A program made the position numbers and the translations under genes. From Conus ventricosus (lineage: Eukaryota > Mollusca > Gastropoda > Neogastropoda > Conidae): 64,000 nt of DNA. The stretch's first letter is position 1, and the number at the start of each line of letters is the position of its first letter. The stretch covers positions 141,194,614-141,258,613 of the forward strand of contig CM031595.1 of NCBI GenBank assembly GCA_018398815.1. Reading direction: 5' to 3'. The notes beneath the pieces were generated by a model. It saw only the letters and a list, made by a program, of their open reading frames with translations, was not told the DNA's origin and ran no database searches. Of this stretch, positions 23,923-37,597 are shown in pieces.

Positions 23923-24052
23923 GTAAGTCAGTTTCTTTTGATAAGAAAGCGTGGATCAATATTGCACAGGTTATAGATTGCCGGTTTTGCAGCGCGTTAG
24001 TAACAATTAGTAGTTGAATTACCCATTCTTGTTTTTCAGTCTCGGACAGTTG

Positions 24053-24123
<71 letters not shown>

Positions 24124-26654
24124 TACACAACATCTTACGAAGGACAGATTCGATCATTCTCCTTTCACTGTGAGACCTTAAATCCGACACTGTTTGAAAG
24201 GACATAGTTGTTGTTTTTTTTTTCTTTTTAAATCGCAGATACAGCCAAAGAATGTGCTCGAATTTCATGAATGAAATCTTGCTCCCCCTACCACAACAGA
24301 GCTTCTTTTCACAAGATTAGCTAAACAGAAATAAACCAGGTGATTTCCTAAACATAACGCATGTGTTTACATAAGTAGTAGTAGTAGAAGTAGTAATAGG
24401 GACAGCGTTTGGTTATGCCTAGACCGCGAGGTCTAATATTTGTCTCCTCATGGTGTGGTATTGGTTATTTGTATCAAGATTGGTCGTACGTAATGGGGTG
24501 TCTGCTCATCATAGCCATAAAATAGATCTTCTAGCTGGGGCAGTTTGTCGATCAGGTTCTTGAACTCATTCTCAGATTTTGCAAATTTAACTGATGAAGG
24601 TAGTGCATTCCAGGTTAACAACTCTGAAAGAAAATGAGAATTTGCGCTTGTTAGTTCTGGCATGCATTACAAAGAGTTTTCCTGCAGGGTTTCTAGTAAC
24701 ATTCACAGGTGCACAGGAAAAAAAAGAGTGCCAATCAACATTATCATATCTGTGGAAGATTTTAAACATCTGTATAAGATCACCTCATAGTTGTCTACCA
24801 TTCAGTGAATGAAGGTTCAAAAATTTTAGTCGATCACATTCATAATAGTTGATTTCTTTGCATTCTTTCAGCAGTCTAGTTGCACGCCTCTGAACTCTTT
24901 CGATCAGGATGGATTGCCTCTTTAGGTTTGCAGGACACCAGATAATATTTGCATATTCCAGATGTGGTCTCACAATGGACTTGTATAATGTAGTGAAAGT
25001 ATCTTTGTCTAAAAATGTGAAGGTCGTCTCTACCATTCCTAATACTTGGTTTGCCTCACTAACAATTCAGTTTATGTGCGGATCAAAATCAAGACTTTCA
25101 TCAAACGTAACACCTAAATCTTTTTCTTCGTTACATCTTGTAATCTTTTGAACATTATTACCCAGCTTCATTTCATACTCATTTACAGGATTTTTATTTC
25201 CCATATGTAGAACATGACACTTTAACACATTGAAAAATAAGCACCAGGTCTCTGACCACTCTTGTAGTTTGTTGATATCATTTTGGATGGTGGGGTTTTC
25301 CTTTGCAGTGTTCATTATCTTGGTATTGTCAGCAAAGATGTGGCACATACTTTGCAATGTAGAGGGCATATCGTTTATAAAAACAGTAAAGAGAATGGGA
25401 CCTAATATGTTACCCTGGGGTATACCACTCAGTACTTAAGCTTTTTCGGACTTAGCATCACCTACCCTTACTCTCTGTGTGCACCCTTGAAGGAAACTAC
25501 TAGTCCATTTCAAAATGGAGCCACATACACCGTAAGCAGCAAGTTTGGTAAGTAACCTTTCATGTGGGACCAAGTCAAAAGCTTTTTTAAAGTCAAGATA
25601 AATGACATCTACAGGTTCCCCTTCATCAAAGTAAAATGTAAGCCTTTCCATAACTTGTAGTAACTGCCTTCCTAAAACCATGGTGGCAATCAGCATAGAG
25701 TCCATTATCAGTGACGTGTGAAACGATAGTATCTCTCACTAGGCTTTCTAATACCTTGCATAGTACACAGGTAAGTGAAACTGGGTGATAGTTTCCTGGA
25801 TCTGATTTTCCTCCCTTTCTGAATATTGCCGTCACCTCGGCCGTTTTCCAGTCCTGGGGTAAAATTCCAGTCTTGAGAGATGTGTTGAACAGAAGACAGA
25901 GAGGGCTGGCTATTTCATTGCACACTTCACGTAGGACTCAAGGAGGAATAGCATCTGGATCCTGTGCTTTATTAGGATTGAGCTCTTTCAGTTTCTGTTT
26001 TACCGCTTCGCTGGTAACTCTGATGTCACTAACTGATACACCCTGTGAATAAGAACATTCGCTTAAGTTAGGTACATTGCTCACATCTTCATGCGTAAAT
26101 ACACTTGAAAGGAATTTATTCAAAACATTAGCATCTTCAGCATCAGCTGTAGCCATGGAGCCATCTTCTTTTTTCAAAGTGCTTATACCACTATTGCTTT
26201 TGAGCCTCTCCAGGATATATTTCCAAAATTTCTTTAGCAATTTCCTTTTCATACCTCTTTCTGTCTCTTTTTAGTATTTTTGTACATAGATTCCGTTCAT
26301 TTATGTAACTGAGATAATCTTGACCAGATTTGGTATTCAAATATCGTTTAAATAATTTGTGCTTTTTCTTAATTGTTCTCATTGTTTTCTTACTCATCCG
26401 CATGGGTATCAACTTTTTATGCTCCCAGTTCTTATAGAACAGGATTTTCATCCCTGTTCAGGTGGATTAAGATTGTTGTCCAGAGAGTTTTCCATGACTG
26501 CAAACAATCTTTGCACAACGCTAGTGGTTTGATGCAGGACTGAGGCTCCAGTTTGGATCAACATCTATCATGCCAGCTTGAAACTGTTCTGTAAACAATT
26601 TTGTTTGTAAAACTCTTCATGACAAAAGTTATGATTTTGAACCTATTCATCTTT

Positions 26655-26713
<59 letters not shown>

Positions 26714-29700
26714 GTCATGTTCTGTAGCGGGTACTGTTACACCAACATACACAATCAACACTGTGTTTGTTGTTTTCTTGTAGTATTTATTCAGGCCACA
26801 AAACACATGGTACAAGTTCTGGGACAGCCTCGTCTGCTCGACCTATTACGCATGCGTTGCAGAATACGAAACTATGCAAGTACCCATATCTTGAGTGGTC
26901 TGTCGTCTGCTTCAAGCTACGAGTCGAGTGAGACACACATGTCAACATCTCCCCTTTTTACATGAACGAAAAAAAGTGAAGACTAAAAAGCTTATACTCT
27001 AATTATAAAATAAAAACACATATATTTCTAATACGTAATGGGTTATGGAAAAGGTGGTTGCAGTTTTGAAAATAAGAAACATGATTATATGATATACAGT
27101 GAATATTACATTAACACACATTAACAATACACTGTGGACTCAATATGGGTCAGCTTATATTGGTAGCAAAACAATTACATGGTAACATAACTATAAATAT
27201 CAAATACTTAGAACGTAGAGGAATAAGCCTACATGTGGCCTTTATAATACAGTGGGTTCCCTCATGACCGTGATCTAATGGCAGATAATGTTGCTCTTTT
27301 GACAGTCAAATGATAGCTCTGGCATGGCGTTGCTCAGTCATACTGTCAAAATCAAAGCTAATTAATTTAGAGAGGTACAAGAATGTAGTATCACACTTGT
27401 TCAGTCGGTTTTGAAGTGTAGCTTCTGGGTCTTATGTTGCTTTCTTCTTTTAACACATGATATCTTGACATGCCTTTCAAGAGGGATATGTCCGTTGTAC
27501 CGCTTTGTGTGTGTGATCCAAGATTCATTAGTTATATCTGTACCGCCCCCCTTTTTGTAATAAAAAGATATGACCTATGAACACTACTAAATAGCTAATT
27601 TCCCTATAGCTGATGAAAACTCCCCAGACACGGGCACGGAGTTTTCTGATCAGGCCAAGGTCACAGCTGAGCGCTGAGACCTTCTATTCTAAAGATCGAG
27701 TTTTTGTGGTGGCTGGCTGATGCGGCCCGATCGTGTGGTGTATGGAGTGTGCACGCTTTCACATGGTGGCGTTTCAGCCGCTGATGCTGGTTGGTCACTT
27801 GTTGGTTGTAGTGTTGGCTCTGGTTCTGCTGCATTGGGACATCACGGAGATGAACCCGATTTCTCCGCAGTTGCTGTCCTGCGGGAGTGGCAATGATGTA
27901 GGATCTGGGTTCTGCATGTTCACTGATGACTTCAGCTTCTTGCCACGTCCCAAAGTTGTCCTGAACCTGAACTGGCTGGCCTGGGTGGAGAGCAGGTAGG
28001 TCTTTGGCTGCTTGGTCGTGATACCGCTTCTGAACAGCTTGGCGTTGGTGGAGCTGCTCTTTGACCTCAGGTCTGCAGTTCTTGGGCCTGCTGGGTGTGT
28101 TGCACCTTGCTTTCCTGCCTGCAACGAGCTCCATTGGACTGGGTAGGGTTGGGCTGATTGGGGTTGTGCGAAGGCATAGGAGAGCAAGGTCAGGGTCAGA
28201 GTGGGATTGAAATGCTTTGGTCAGGGTGGCTTTGATTGTCTGGATCTGTCGTTCGATGAAGCCGTTGGACTTTGGGTACTTGGGGGATGAGGTGGTGTGG
28301 GTGAATGCCCAGTCTTTGGCGAATTTGGCAAAGGCTGTGGAGCTGAATTGGGGGCCATTGTCACTTATCACCTTTGAGGGTATTCCCTGTTCACTGAAGA
28401 TCTGTTTCAGCGTCCTGATCGTGTTGCTGCTAGATGTGTCTTGCTCAAACTTTCTGACCACAAAGTATTTGCTGTAGTAGTCCGCTACAATTAGAAAGTC
28501 CTGTCCTTGTAGTTGGAAGAGGTCGACTCCCAAGACCTCCCATGGGTGACTGGGGACTTCATGAGGCATGAGTGTTTCACGCTGTTGTGCTGGCTGATGC
28601 TCCTGGCAGATGGGGCAGTTCCTGACAGTCTTTTCAATGTCTTGATTGATGTTGTTCCAGAAGACAGAGTTTCTGGCTCTCAGTTTCGTCTTCTCCATTC
28701 CTTGGTGTGCATAGTGGAGCTGGTTCAGGATGTCTTGCCTCATAGAGCTTGGGATGATGATCTGCTCTCCTTTGAGGATGATGCTGTCTTCAATCGATAG
28801 TTCGTCTCGGAATGACCAGTATGGCCTGAGCGCTTCTGGCAGTTCCTGAATTTTCTCTGGCCATCCTTGGGCAATGGTGGTCGTGAGTCGGCTGAGGACT
28901 GGGTCAAGCTTGGTCTCCTTGCTGATTCTGGTCAGGCATTCCTCGTTGCATTGGACAAGGTGCACTCTCACATCCAGATCAATAGTTTTGTTGTTGTCTT
29001 TGTTTCGCAGTCTGGATAATGTATCGGCCAGGGTGATGCTCTGTCCTGGTCGATATTCAAGGGTGAAGTCGTAGCCTTGTAGTTTCAGCAGCATACTTTG
29101 CAGTCTGGGTGGGGCTTTTGTCAGAGGTTTCTGCATGATCATGACCAGGGGTTTGTGGTCTGTGATGACGTGGAACTGTCGACCATACAGGTATGTGTGG
29201 AAGCGCTGAACACCAAAGACTATGGCTAGTAGTTCCCGTTCGATGCAGGCATACCTGGTCTCGGCGTCTGACAGCGCCTTTGAGGCATATGCAATAGGCT
29301 CACCGTCCTGGAGAAGGCTAGCCCCTAGTCCCTTGATGCTGGCATCCACTTGCAGTGTTGGTGCCACCCCAGTGTTGAAGTAGCGCAGTGTAGACCTCTC
29401 TGTGACTGTGGCTTTGAGGTTTTCGAAGCATGTTTGGTGATGGGCTTCCCAGATGAATTGGGCTGTGTCTTTCAGCAGAGCCCGGAGTGGGGCTGATTTC
29501 TCACTCATGTTGGGGATGAATGGTCCCAGAAAGTTCATGAAGCCCAGGAACATTTGGAGCTCGTTTTTATTCGTTGGAGGCTGCATCTGTTGTAGGTCTT
29601 GGACCTTCTCGGGGTCTGGGTGCACTCCACTGGCGTCGTACACCATGCCAAAGAAGGTGTTGTTGTTGTTGTTGTTGTTGTCGTACCCTGGCTAAACGAC

Positions 29701-32459
29701 TCCAGGGATCATCCAAACAGCCGAAGCACTTGAACACTATGGTACAAATGCATCAGCTGGGGATGAGAACATTACGTGTGTGACCGTTTTTGATTACCCC
29801 GCCACGTGGGCAGCCACACTCCGACTTCGGGGGATTTTGGAGACTGATAATGTTATGCTAGGAGCTTGTCACAACTGAAGACAATCCCCGCATAACTATG
29901 CAGAGCATAACAACATTTTGATGTAGCCTTGGTGTTCTAGCCCATGTCAGTTGGCCTGACACAGCTTTAAGCCAAGGCAGCCAAAGAAGGTGATTGAGTC
30001 CCTTTTGATGTAGCACTTGTTAGAGTTGAAGACTAGTCCATTCTCAGAGGCAACTTTCATCAGGTTGTGAAGAGTCTGGTCGTGTTCTTCCTCAGTTTTT
30101 GCATATACGGCTACATCGTCTGCAGTGCCGGTAGCGCCGTCAACCTGGTCCAGGATCTGGTCCATTTTCTTTTGGAAGATGTCCTGTGACACTGAGAGGC
30201 CAAATGGAAGGCGAGTGAAGCAGTATCGGCCAAATGGCGACTGGAAGGTTGTCAGTGGCTGGGACTCTGTGTCGAGCTGCACTGACCAATAACCCGACTT
30301 GGCATCCAGTTTGGAGAAGAACCTTGCTCCTTGGAACTTATGTGTCAGCTCCTCTATTGTTGGAACCTTGTGGTGTGGTCTCCTGAGAGCTTTGTTCAGG
30401 TGTCGTGGGTCAAGGCATATCCTCAGATCTCCCCCTTTCTTGTGTGAGTAGGCCAGGCTGGAAACCCAGTCAGTAGGGTTGTTTACCTTTCGTATGACCC
30501 CACAGGATTCCATGGATTCCAGTTCTTTCTTGATGGCGTCCCTCAGGGCGATAGGGTTTTCCTGGGGGCATCGATGTGAGGTTGGACCTCTGGTGACGTG
30601 AACAGCCTAACGGGGCCGGGGAGCATGCCGATCCTGTCGAATTGGTCCGGGTACATGCTCTTCAGGTCAGGTACTGAGTTGATGGGAGGAGCTTGTGATG
30701 CTGGGCTGTTTTGTGTGTGAGTTGACTTCACACTGCAGTGCATTGTCACGACTTTGAGTTTTTCGCATGATGGAAGCCCTAGGATAGCTGGGCCTGGGAC
30801 GTCCACGATGTAGAACTTTGTGTCCTCCCATGCTGAATCACCGTATTGACAGGCGATGTTGATGGCCCCATGGCATGGGATCTCTGTGCTGTTGTAGGCC
30901 GTCAGTTGAACCCTATGTGCTGCTGCTGTAGTGCTGTGATCGGGGAGCCCATTTTCTTTAAGACGATCTGGGCACATCTTTCGGAAAAGCCGTAGAGGTA
31001 GCGTGTTACCTTGTGCGCCAGTGTCTACCTTGAGCACCAGGCTATCTTTGCTTTGTCTTGAGGCTAGCTTGATTTCCAGGGTGGCGTATGCTTCATCTCT
31101 TCGCGACTCAACAGATGATACCTGGACGTTGTTGAATGTCTGGTGTTCCCTATCTATGTCTTGTGCCGCTTCCTGGAGCTCATAGACACTCTTCTGCCAG
31201 TTTCCTTGCCTACGGTTGCTGGGGTACCTCTGGCTTTGTCCTTTCTTGTAGTGTTCACTGGAGGCTTGCTGGGGAGCTGATCGGCAGACCTTCGACCAGT
31301 GGTTGGTCTTACCACAGGCACTGCATGTTGTGCTAAACGCTGGGCATCTCCGAGGCGCATGTTTTCCACCACAATTTCGGCAGGGCACTGGAGCGGTGAT
31401 GGCATCAATGTTATTCATTGTTGAGCTCTCCATGGACTGCAGCTGCTTGAGGTGAGAGGCCGTGGCCTCGAACTGGCATCCAAGTTGGAGGGCCTCTGGA
31501 GCGTGAAGCCCTTATCTTTTGATAGGAGGGCCTTGCGGAAGTCTGCGTCTGGTGTGCCTGCTATGATCAGCTCAATCAGCCATTGATCGCTTTCCTCTTG
31601 GCTAAAGTCGCACGTAGCTGCCTGGTGTCTGGCTCTTGTGATGAAGTTGTCCAGCGTTTCTTCAGGTTGTTGTCTGAATCCCATGAGACGTAGCCGGCTC
31701 ACACGGAAGTTTTCCGTCGGCACCATCAGTTCTTTGAGTTTGTTCAACACTGTATCTGGCTGCCTCTGTTCTTCTTCTGTGAGGGGGAGGGCATTGTACC
31801 GTCGGAGCCCCTCCTCTCCTACTTGAAGGAGAATGTGCGCGACTTGCTCTTCCGGATCGGTGACTTTCTTGGCAGTAAAGTACAGTTTCATTTTCTGTTG
31901 GAAAAGTGTGAAGGCCTCCCTGGCATTGGGGGCATCCCAGTTCAGCTGTGGGGGGTCTTTGTGGGCCATAGTGCGGGCGCTCTGTTGGCAGCTTGGCGCT
32001 GGTGATCTACTCATTTTTGAGTGAACCAGTCTTTTAGGAAGAAGAAGAAACCGAAGTACTGTTAGAAGAAGACCGTGCTCCACGCCGAGACACTTTTGAC
32101 TGCACCAGTCCTCACCACTGTGTGAGATAGTAGCTGAGGGGTCTGCCGACTTACGTCACTGTGTACCGATGCGGGCACGTGGTCAACGATCGTTCATTTC
32201 TAATATGCTAATGAAATGAAGTACTTACAGTTACTTGTTATTTGTTTTCCGCTGCCACCATGTCATGTTCTGTAGCGGGTACTGTTACACCAACATACAC
32301 AATCAACACTGTGTTTGTTGTTTTCTTGTAGTATTTATTCAGGCCACAAAACACATGGTACAAGTTCTGGGACAGCCTCGTCTGCTCGACCTATTACGCA
32401 TGCGCGTTGCAGAATACGAAACTATGCAAGTACCCATATCTTGAGTGGTCTGTCGTCTG

Positions 32460-32522
<63 letters not shown>

Positions 32523-35031
32523 CATATGTGTTTGTGCATACATGCTTGAATGATATATCCATTAGGTAAAAACATGATCGCTGAATGTATTGTGATTGTG
32601 GTGTTTCAGGAGGCGTTCCACTTGGACTGCATGTGCACCCTGACAAACGTTACTTGGTGTACCCACTTGGCAGCAATGTGATCATTGAAGACCTGGAAAA
32701 CCCTTCCAGCAAACAGACCATTTTGTCCAAACACCCCAACTATGTCTCCTGCATTGCCATTGACCCCACAGGGCGGTGCATTGCCACTGGTCAAATCAAC
32801 TACATGGGATTCAAGGTCTGAGACACTGCGCCCATTATGCTCTCTTGTTGTAGCTATACGTTCAACATGTTATTCGTTATTTGTGGATAATTTTTTATCG
32901 TCTTGGGTATGTAAATGAGTATTTGATGTTGGTCAGTGGTCACTTGAGTAGTTTTTAAAGCTAGTACAGCAAAGTTGTCAAATGGTGAAAAGAAACTTGT
33001 CGTCTGGTCATAGCAATCTAGTAATGCAAGGGCTACTTTTCCACTGCCAACATTCACTCCCCCAAAAAAATCAGTAGGCAGTATTGGTCACCAGTGTTTT
33101 TATCATTACCTCATCATCTTAACCAGTAATTGGTAAACACAAACCTTTGTGGATTGTAATTGTGGTAATATTTGGATATACAGCAGCAATATGGATCGTT
33201 CTGGTAGGATTATGTTTGACTTGTAATGGCATCAGGTATTCCTTGGTTCTGGTAGCAATTTGCCCAGTTTTGTAATAACATGTAATATTTGTAGATTCTG
33301 GCTCCAGCATTGTTTTTTGACTTCTGACACAGCGCTTGAGAAACTTTTGAAAAATCATTGAAAGCAGTGTCGGAGGGCAGGCAGAACAGCAACCTGTGCC
33401 ATTAGCTGTATAAATGGTGGGAGATTACATGCGTCATGTTTGGTTTACTTTCACATTTCATCATTTTTCTACTTAGAGACCTCATAATTTAATTATTGAT
33501 AGTGATTGCTGTGTATTCCACAAGAAACCTTGTGAGATGTGATAACATTCTACCGACTTTTTAAATTTTTATTTATTTTTCTATTCTTTTTGTCCTGATT
33601 TATGGACTGATTATCATGCAAACAATGGGGGCCGGATAGCTCAGTTGGTAGAGCGCCGGACTCGTGATCCTGGGGTTGCGGCTTCGAATTTCGGTATAGG
33701 GGGGATTTTTCCTCGGAGTTAACATTGGTTTGACTCCATTCCCCATATAGTCCTTCGAATGAGACTATAAACCGAGGTTCCGTGTGTGAACGCACGCATA
33801 ACATCTTGCCACACGTAAAATCCCATCACCAACTTTCGGAAGAGAAGGCCAGTTTGGCCGTTGGTATGGATGACACGTGACACATAGCATGCACCTTCCC
33901 GAAGATGGAGTATGGCTGCCTTAATGGCGGGATAAAAAAGGTCATACACACAAAACTCCACTGCCCGGCTATACAGGGAGCGTCCGCAGGAGTATCAGCC
34001 TGCATAGGCAGAAAGAACAAAAAAATGCAAACAGATAAAGGGGACCAAAAATCAATACCCTGTTCTGCAGGCTTCTGTACACAGGGTAAATACTAGAAGG
34101 GCACTTGGGAGAGTGCAGACCTATGTCAAGGTTGAATGGATCCTGGATCCTCACTCTGATCAAGATCTCCACCACAGATCCATACCAAAATTGAGTAGTG
34201 TAGTACTTAGACAACATTCCATTTTCCCACAAATTAACTTAAAACTGGTTCAATAGTTACTGTGTTATCTTGCCAATAATCAAGCCAGCAGAAATGGGTT
34301 AAAACATAATTCCTAAGCAGAGTAATGAAGGAAAATGTTGGTGAAACTCAGTGTGAGTTTCTTTGTTGTTCAAAAGAAAAAATGAGTGTTCAAACGTGAC
34401 AAGCTTTCACCCTACCCACCTAGTGGTTATGCAGATTCAAGGGTGAGATTTGCTTAATGCACAAAGGATAGTTCCTCAGGGTTGATGAGCTGTTCATGGC
34501 ATGTGTCAGGGTTTCAGTGCATATTTAAAAAAGTAATGGAAGGAAGTCCAAAGAGTCCTCCCCAAAATAGCCATAAAACTCTCTTCCTTATTCAAAGATG
34601 ACATAAGATGAACCTGTCCCACACTGCTATACTCAGTATCCATCAAAGTGCCTTTTTTCCCAGGTACTGTCTTGGGATGGAATAAAAGTTTAAGGGTGAA
34701 AGCCCCATAGCCTTGGAGCCATAGCAGCAGTGAACAGTGTGTTGGAGGTTCATCATGTCTGGGGCATGGCATCATGAAAGCAGAGCATGGTATGGAATAT
34801 CCAGCCAAAAAGTGATTGAGACCAAATCCTTGGAGATCTTTCTGTTCTTGCTCCAGATTCCACTTCTGACACTGTCACATTGAAGTGGGTTTTTTTTTCC
34901 TTTTGAAGGATTCTAATGTATATACTTGCCTACAAACAAAATTGTACATGAAATTCTGGATGACAAAAGTTGTTTGGGGTTGGAACCTATTCATGTTTCT
35001 GTGATTGGTATGTGTGCGTGCATGTGTGTGG

Positions 35032-35082
<51 letters not shown>

Positions 35083-35963
35083 CTCTCAGCTGAAATGAGC
35101 AGTTATGTTGTTGATGATCTTGTGCAAAAAGTTGAAATGTGAAGTCATCTGAGGTGTTTGCATCTGTGTGCTTGCAGGCAAGCATCATTCTCTGGAAGTT
35201 TAATTGCAACAACTGCGAATATGTACCTGTGCAACTGAGTGATGTGCACAAGGTGAAGGTGGAGGCGCTGGCCTTTTCCAGAGATAGTCAATATCTCTTT
35301 TCTCTGGGTGGCCGGGACTGTGGCTCGTACGTACATTCTGTTGTGCTATATGTGAATATTTAGATTCCTGTAATATACTCTGCCATACATTTCGGGAAAA
35401 AGTGCCCCATTTAATTTTTCCTTTTCCAACAAGCAAAATTTTTTCCCTATATTGCAGTATAACCCTTTAAAAATGTGTCCCCCCCCGACCTGTCCCAACC
35501 TCCCCCACACTCCCTCTCCACTCCACATCTCGATTTCCATCCTCCGCTCCACCCACCCGCCCCTTCCACGTACACCAATCTTTCCATACATAAATGACGG
35601 GTCGGGGCCCCCAAATGAGTGTAATTAATGTCATTTCTGTTTATTAAGCCCTGTTAAATCATGTATTTCTGTACCTGGACTAATTTAATTTTTGAGTTAG
35701 TGAAGATTTTTTAAGGCCAATTTTTGCGGGTATAAGCTGGATTTTGCATGTCAGTCATTTTCGACCATGAAACGTGTTTTGTTGTTGAATACTGACATGG
35801 TGGTCTGATTCAGGGTGACGGTGGAGATGGACAAGGGGGAGGCGTTTGCGGTTCCCCAGCGCAAGGGAGAGTGCTGGAATCACCAACTGTCTGGCGGCAT
35901 CAAAATCAGACCCTTGCCAGTTCGTCACTGCTGGAAAGTGAGTCATTTTATTGTCCCATACTT

Positions 35964-35994
<31 letters not shown>

Positions 35995-37537
35995 AACCAT
36001 CCCCCCCCTCCCTCCCCACATGAAATAGATCTACAGCAATTAAAGTTCACTACATAGGTGTGTATGACTTGGTATCACAACATTACAGACTTTAAATACC
36101 GCACTGTGTAATGGTAAATAGAAAGGTTGAATAGACAAGCAAGAACACCTGTCACAATGCAATACCTACATCCAGTCTGTGTGCAGAATGTCCCCTCCCC
36201 TTCTACAGCAATAAGTGCTTGAGAGATGAAAAGAAACTACTGTTGCTGCTCTGTTATGTGTTTTATAGTAATATGCTGGATGAGCAGTGCTACAGCTGAG
36301 CACCGCATGAGAGACTGATCAAAGTTATTTGCTGGTGGTGTTCTATTGTGTCACAGTATGCTGGATAAACGGCCCCAGCATGTCAGGTTTTATGTGGATC
36401 TGACATCTGTTTAGTCAAATAGGTTATAGCTTCTTCATATTGCTTCCCACCCCAGTCATATCAGTTTGTTTTCTCTGCTTTGACACAACAGCAATGGACA
36501 TTCAGCAAATATGGAACAGTCTGCTTATAGTGATGCCTCTCGGAGGAATCTGAAGCTGGATGAAACATTCTCTTCAGAACAGAAATTCAAAATCATATCG
36601 CTGGTGGTGTTCTGTTGTATGTGAGGGGAGTGAATGGAAGACTTATTAAAACATATCTTTGAGGGTGTTCTGTTGTATGTGAGGAGAGTAAATGGAAGAC
36701 TTATTAAAACATATCACTGGTGGTGTTCTATTGTATGTGAGGAGAGTAAATGGAAGACTTATTAAAACATATCACTGTTGGTGTTGGGGCGTGTGTGTGT
36801 GTGTGGAAACTACATAGAGGATTCACTGAAAACAAAACACTGGTGGTGTTGTGTTTTGTGCAACAGCAATACACTGCGTGTTTGGAAGCTGGATGCTGCC
36901 AATAGAAAGATCACACCCACTGAGGTCAAGCTAGGAGGAGGCCTGAAACGGGAGGTCAAGTGTATTGAGGTAAGGACTCTGGATCTGTGGAATGACGAAG
37001 ATAAAGAGAGGGAATGTGTGTGTACGAAAGAGAGACAGAGGGGTGATTGTGATGAAGAGAGGTTTATTGGAAAAGAAAAGTTTTACAGTGATATGATGGT
37101 GATAATGATGATGGTGGTATGAACATGACTGTGATGTGACTGTGTAAGGGAAGATGATGTATGATAAGCGGATGACAAGAGATGACTATGATGATGATAA
37201 CGATGATGATGATGATGATGTGCAGCTGGCAGATGACATGGGTGTGCCCTACATCTTGTGCGGAACCTCCTCTGGGGACATCCTGGGCATCATCAACTCC
37301 AGCAGTCCTCAGCTGCAGTTCCTGGTGCCAGAGAAGGAGAAGCTCAGCTTGGGTGTGACTGCCCTGTCCATCGTCAGTGCCTCTTGTGATGGGGTGCAGC
37401 TTCTGGTGGGGACTGGGGATGGCGTGGTGGGGTTGTACGACCTCAAGTGGACTGTGGACAAATCCCGTCACATCCATGCCACTTTCAAGCATCGTAGCGG
37501 TCTTAAGTAAATGGCTGGTAGAATAGAGTGTGTGTGA

Positions 37538-37597
<60 letters not shown>

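Larger units (their letters stand above)
26713..32461 (-). mobile_element. Ty3/gypsy-type LTR retrotransposon, recent insertion, broken by a SINE
   Basis: Near-identical LTRs flank gag, protease, reverse transcriptase, RNase H and integrase in Ty3 order on the minus strand. Next to the 5' LTR is a primer-binding site (complement of TTCCGCTGCCACCA at 32247-32260). Next to the 3' LTR is a polypurine tract (complement of TCTCCCCTTTTT at 26948-26959). Over about 200 shared bases the LTRs differ by one 2-base indel (CG after ACGCATGCG), which indicates a young insertion. It sits antisense to CFAP52 in intron 1. The coding region is split by a 320-bp SINE at 29660-29979 and by frame breaks at about 31500 and 30555. 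Confidence 0.93.
32816..35177. other. CFAP52 intron 2
   Basis: Contains the SINE at 33625-34024 and a (GT)n tract at 35030-35081. A segment at 34095-34270 resembles 61050-61220 (GGCACTTGG, ACAGACCT, GGATCC words in the same order) and is probably a dispersed repeat. No other gene was seen. Confidence 0.5.

Noticed and set aside
27733..32024. Plus-strand open frames across the LTR element
   Set aside because: They are shadows of gag-pol on the minus strand, which holds all conserved motifs.
33627..33700. A tRNA gene (TAGCTCAGTTGG...GGCTTCGAATTTC)
   Set aside because: The T-arm sequence is altered, the 3' end runs into SINE body, and the whole unit has a target duplication. It is a SINE head, as at 59000.
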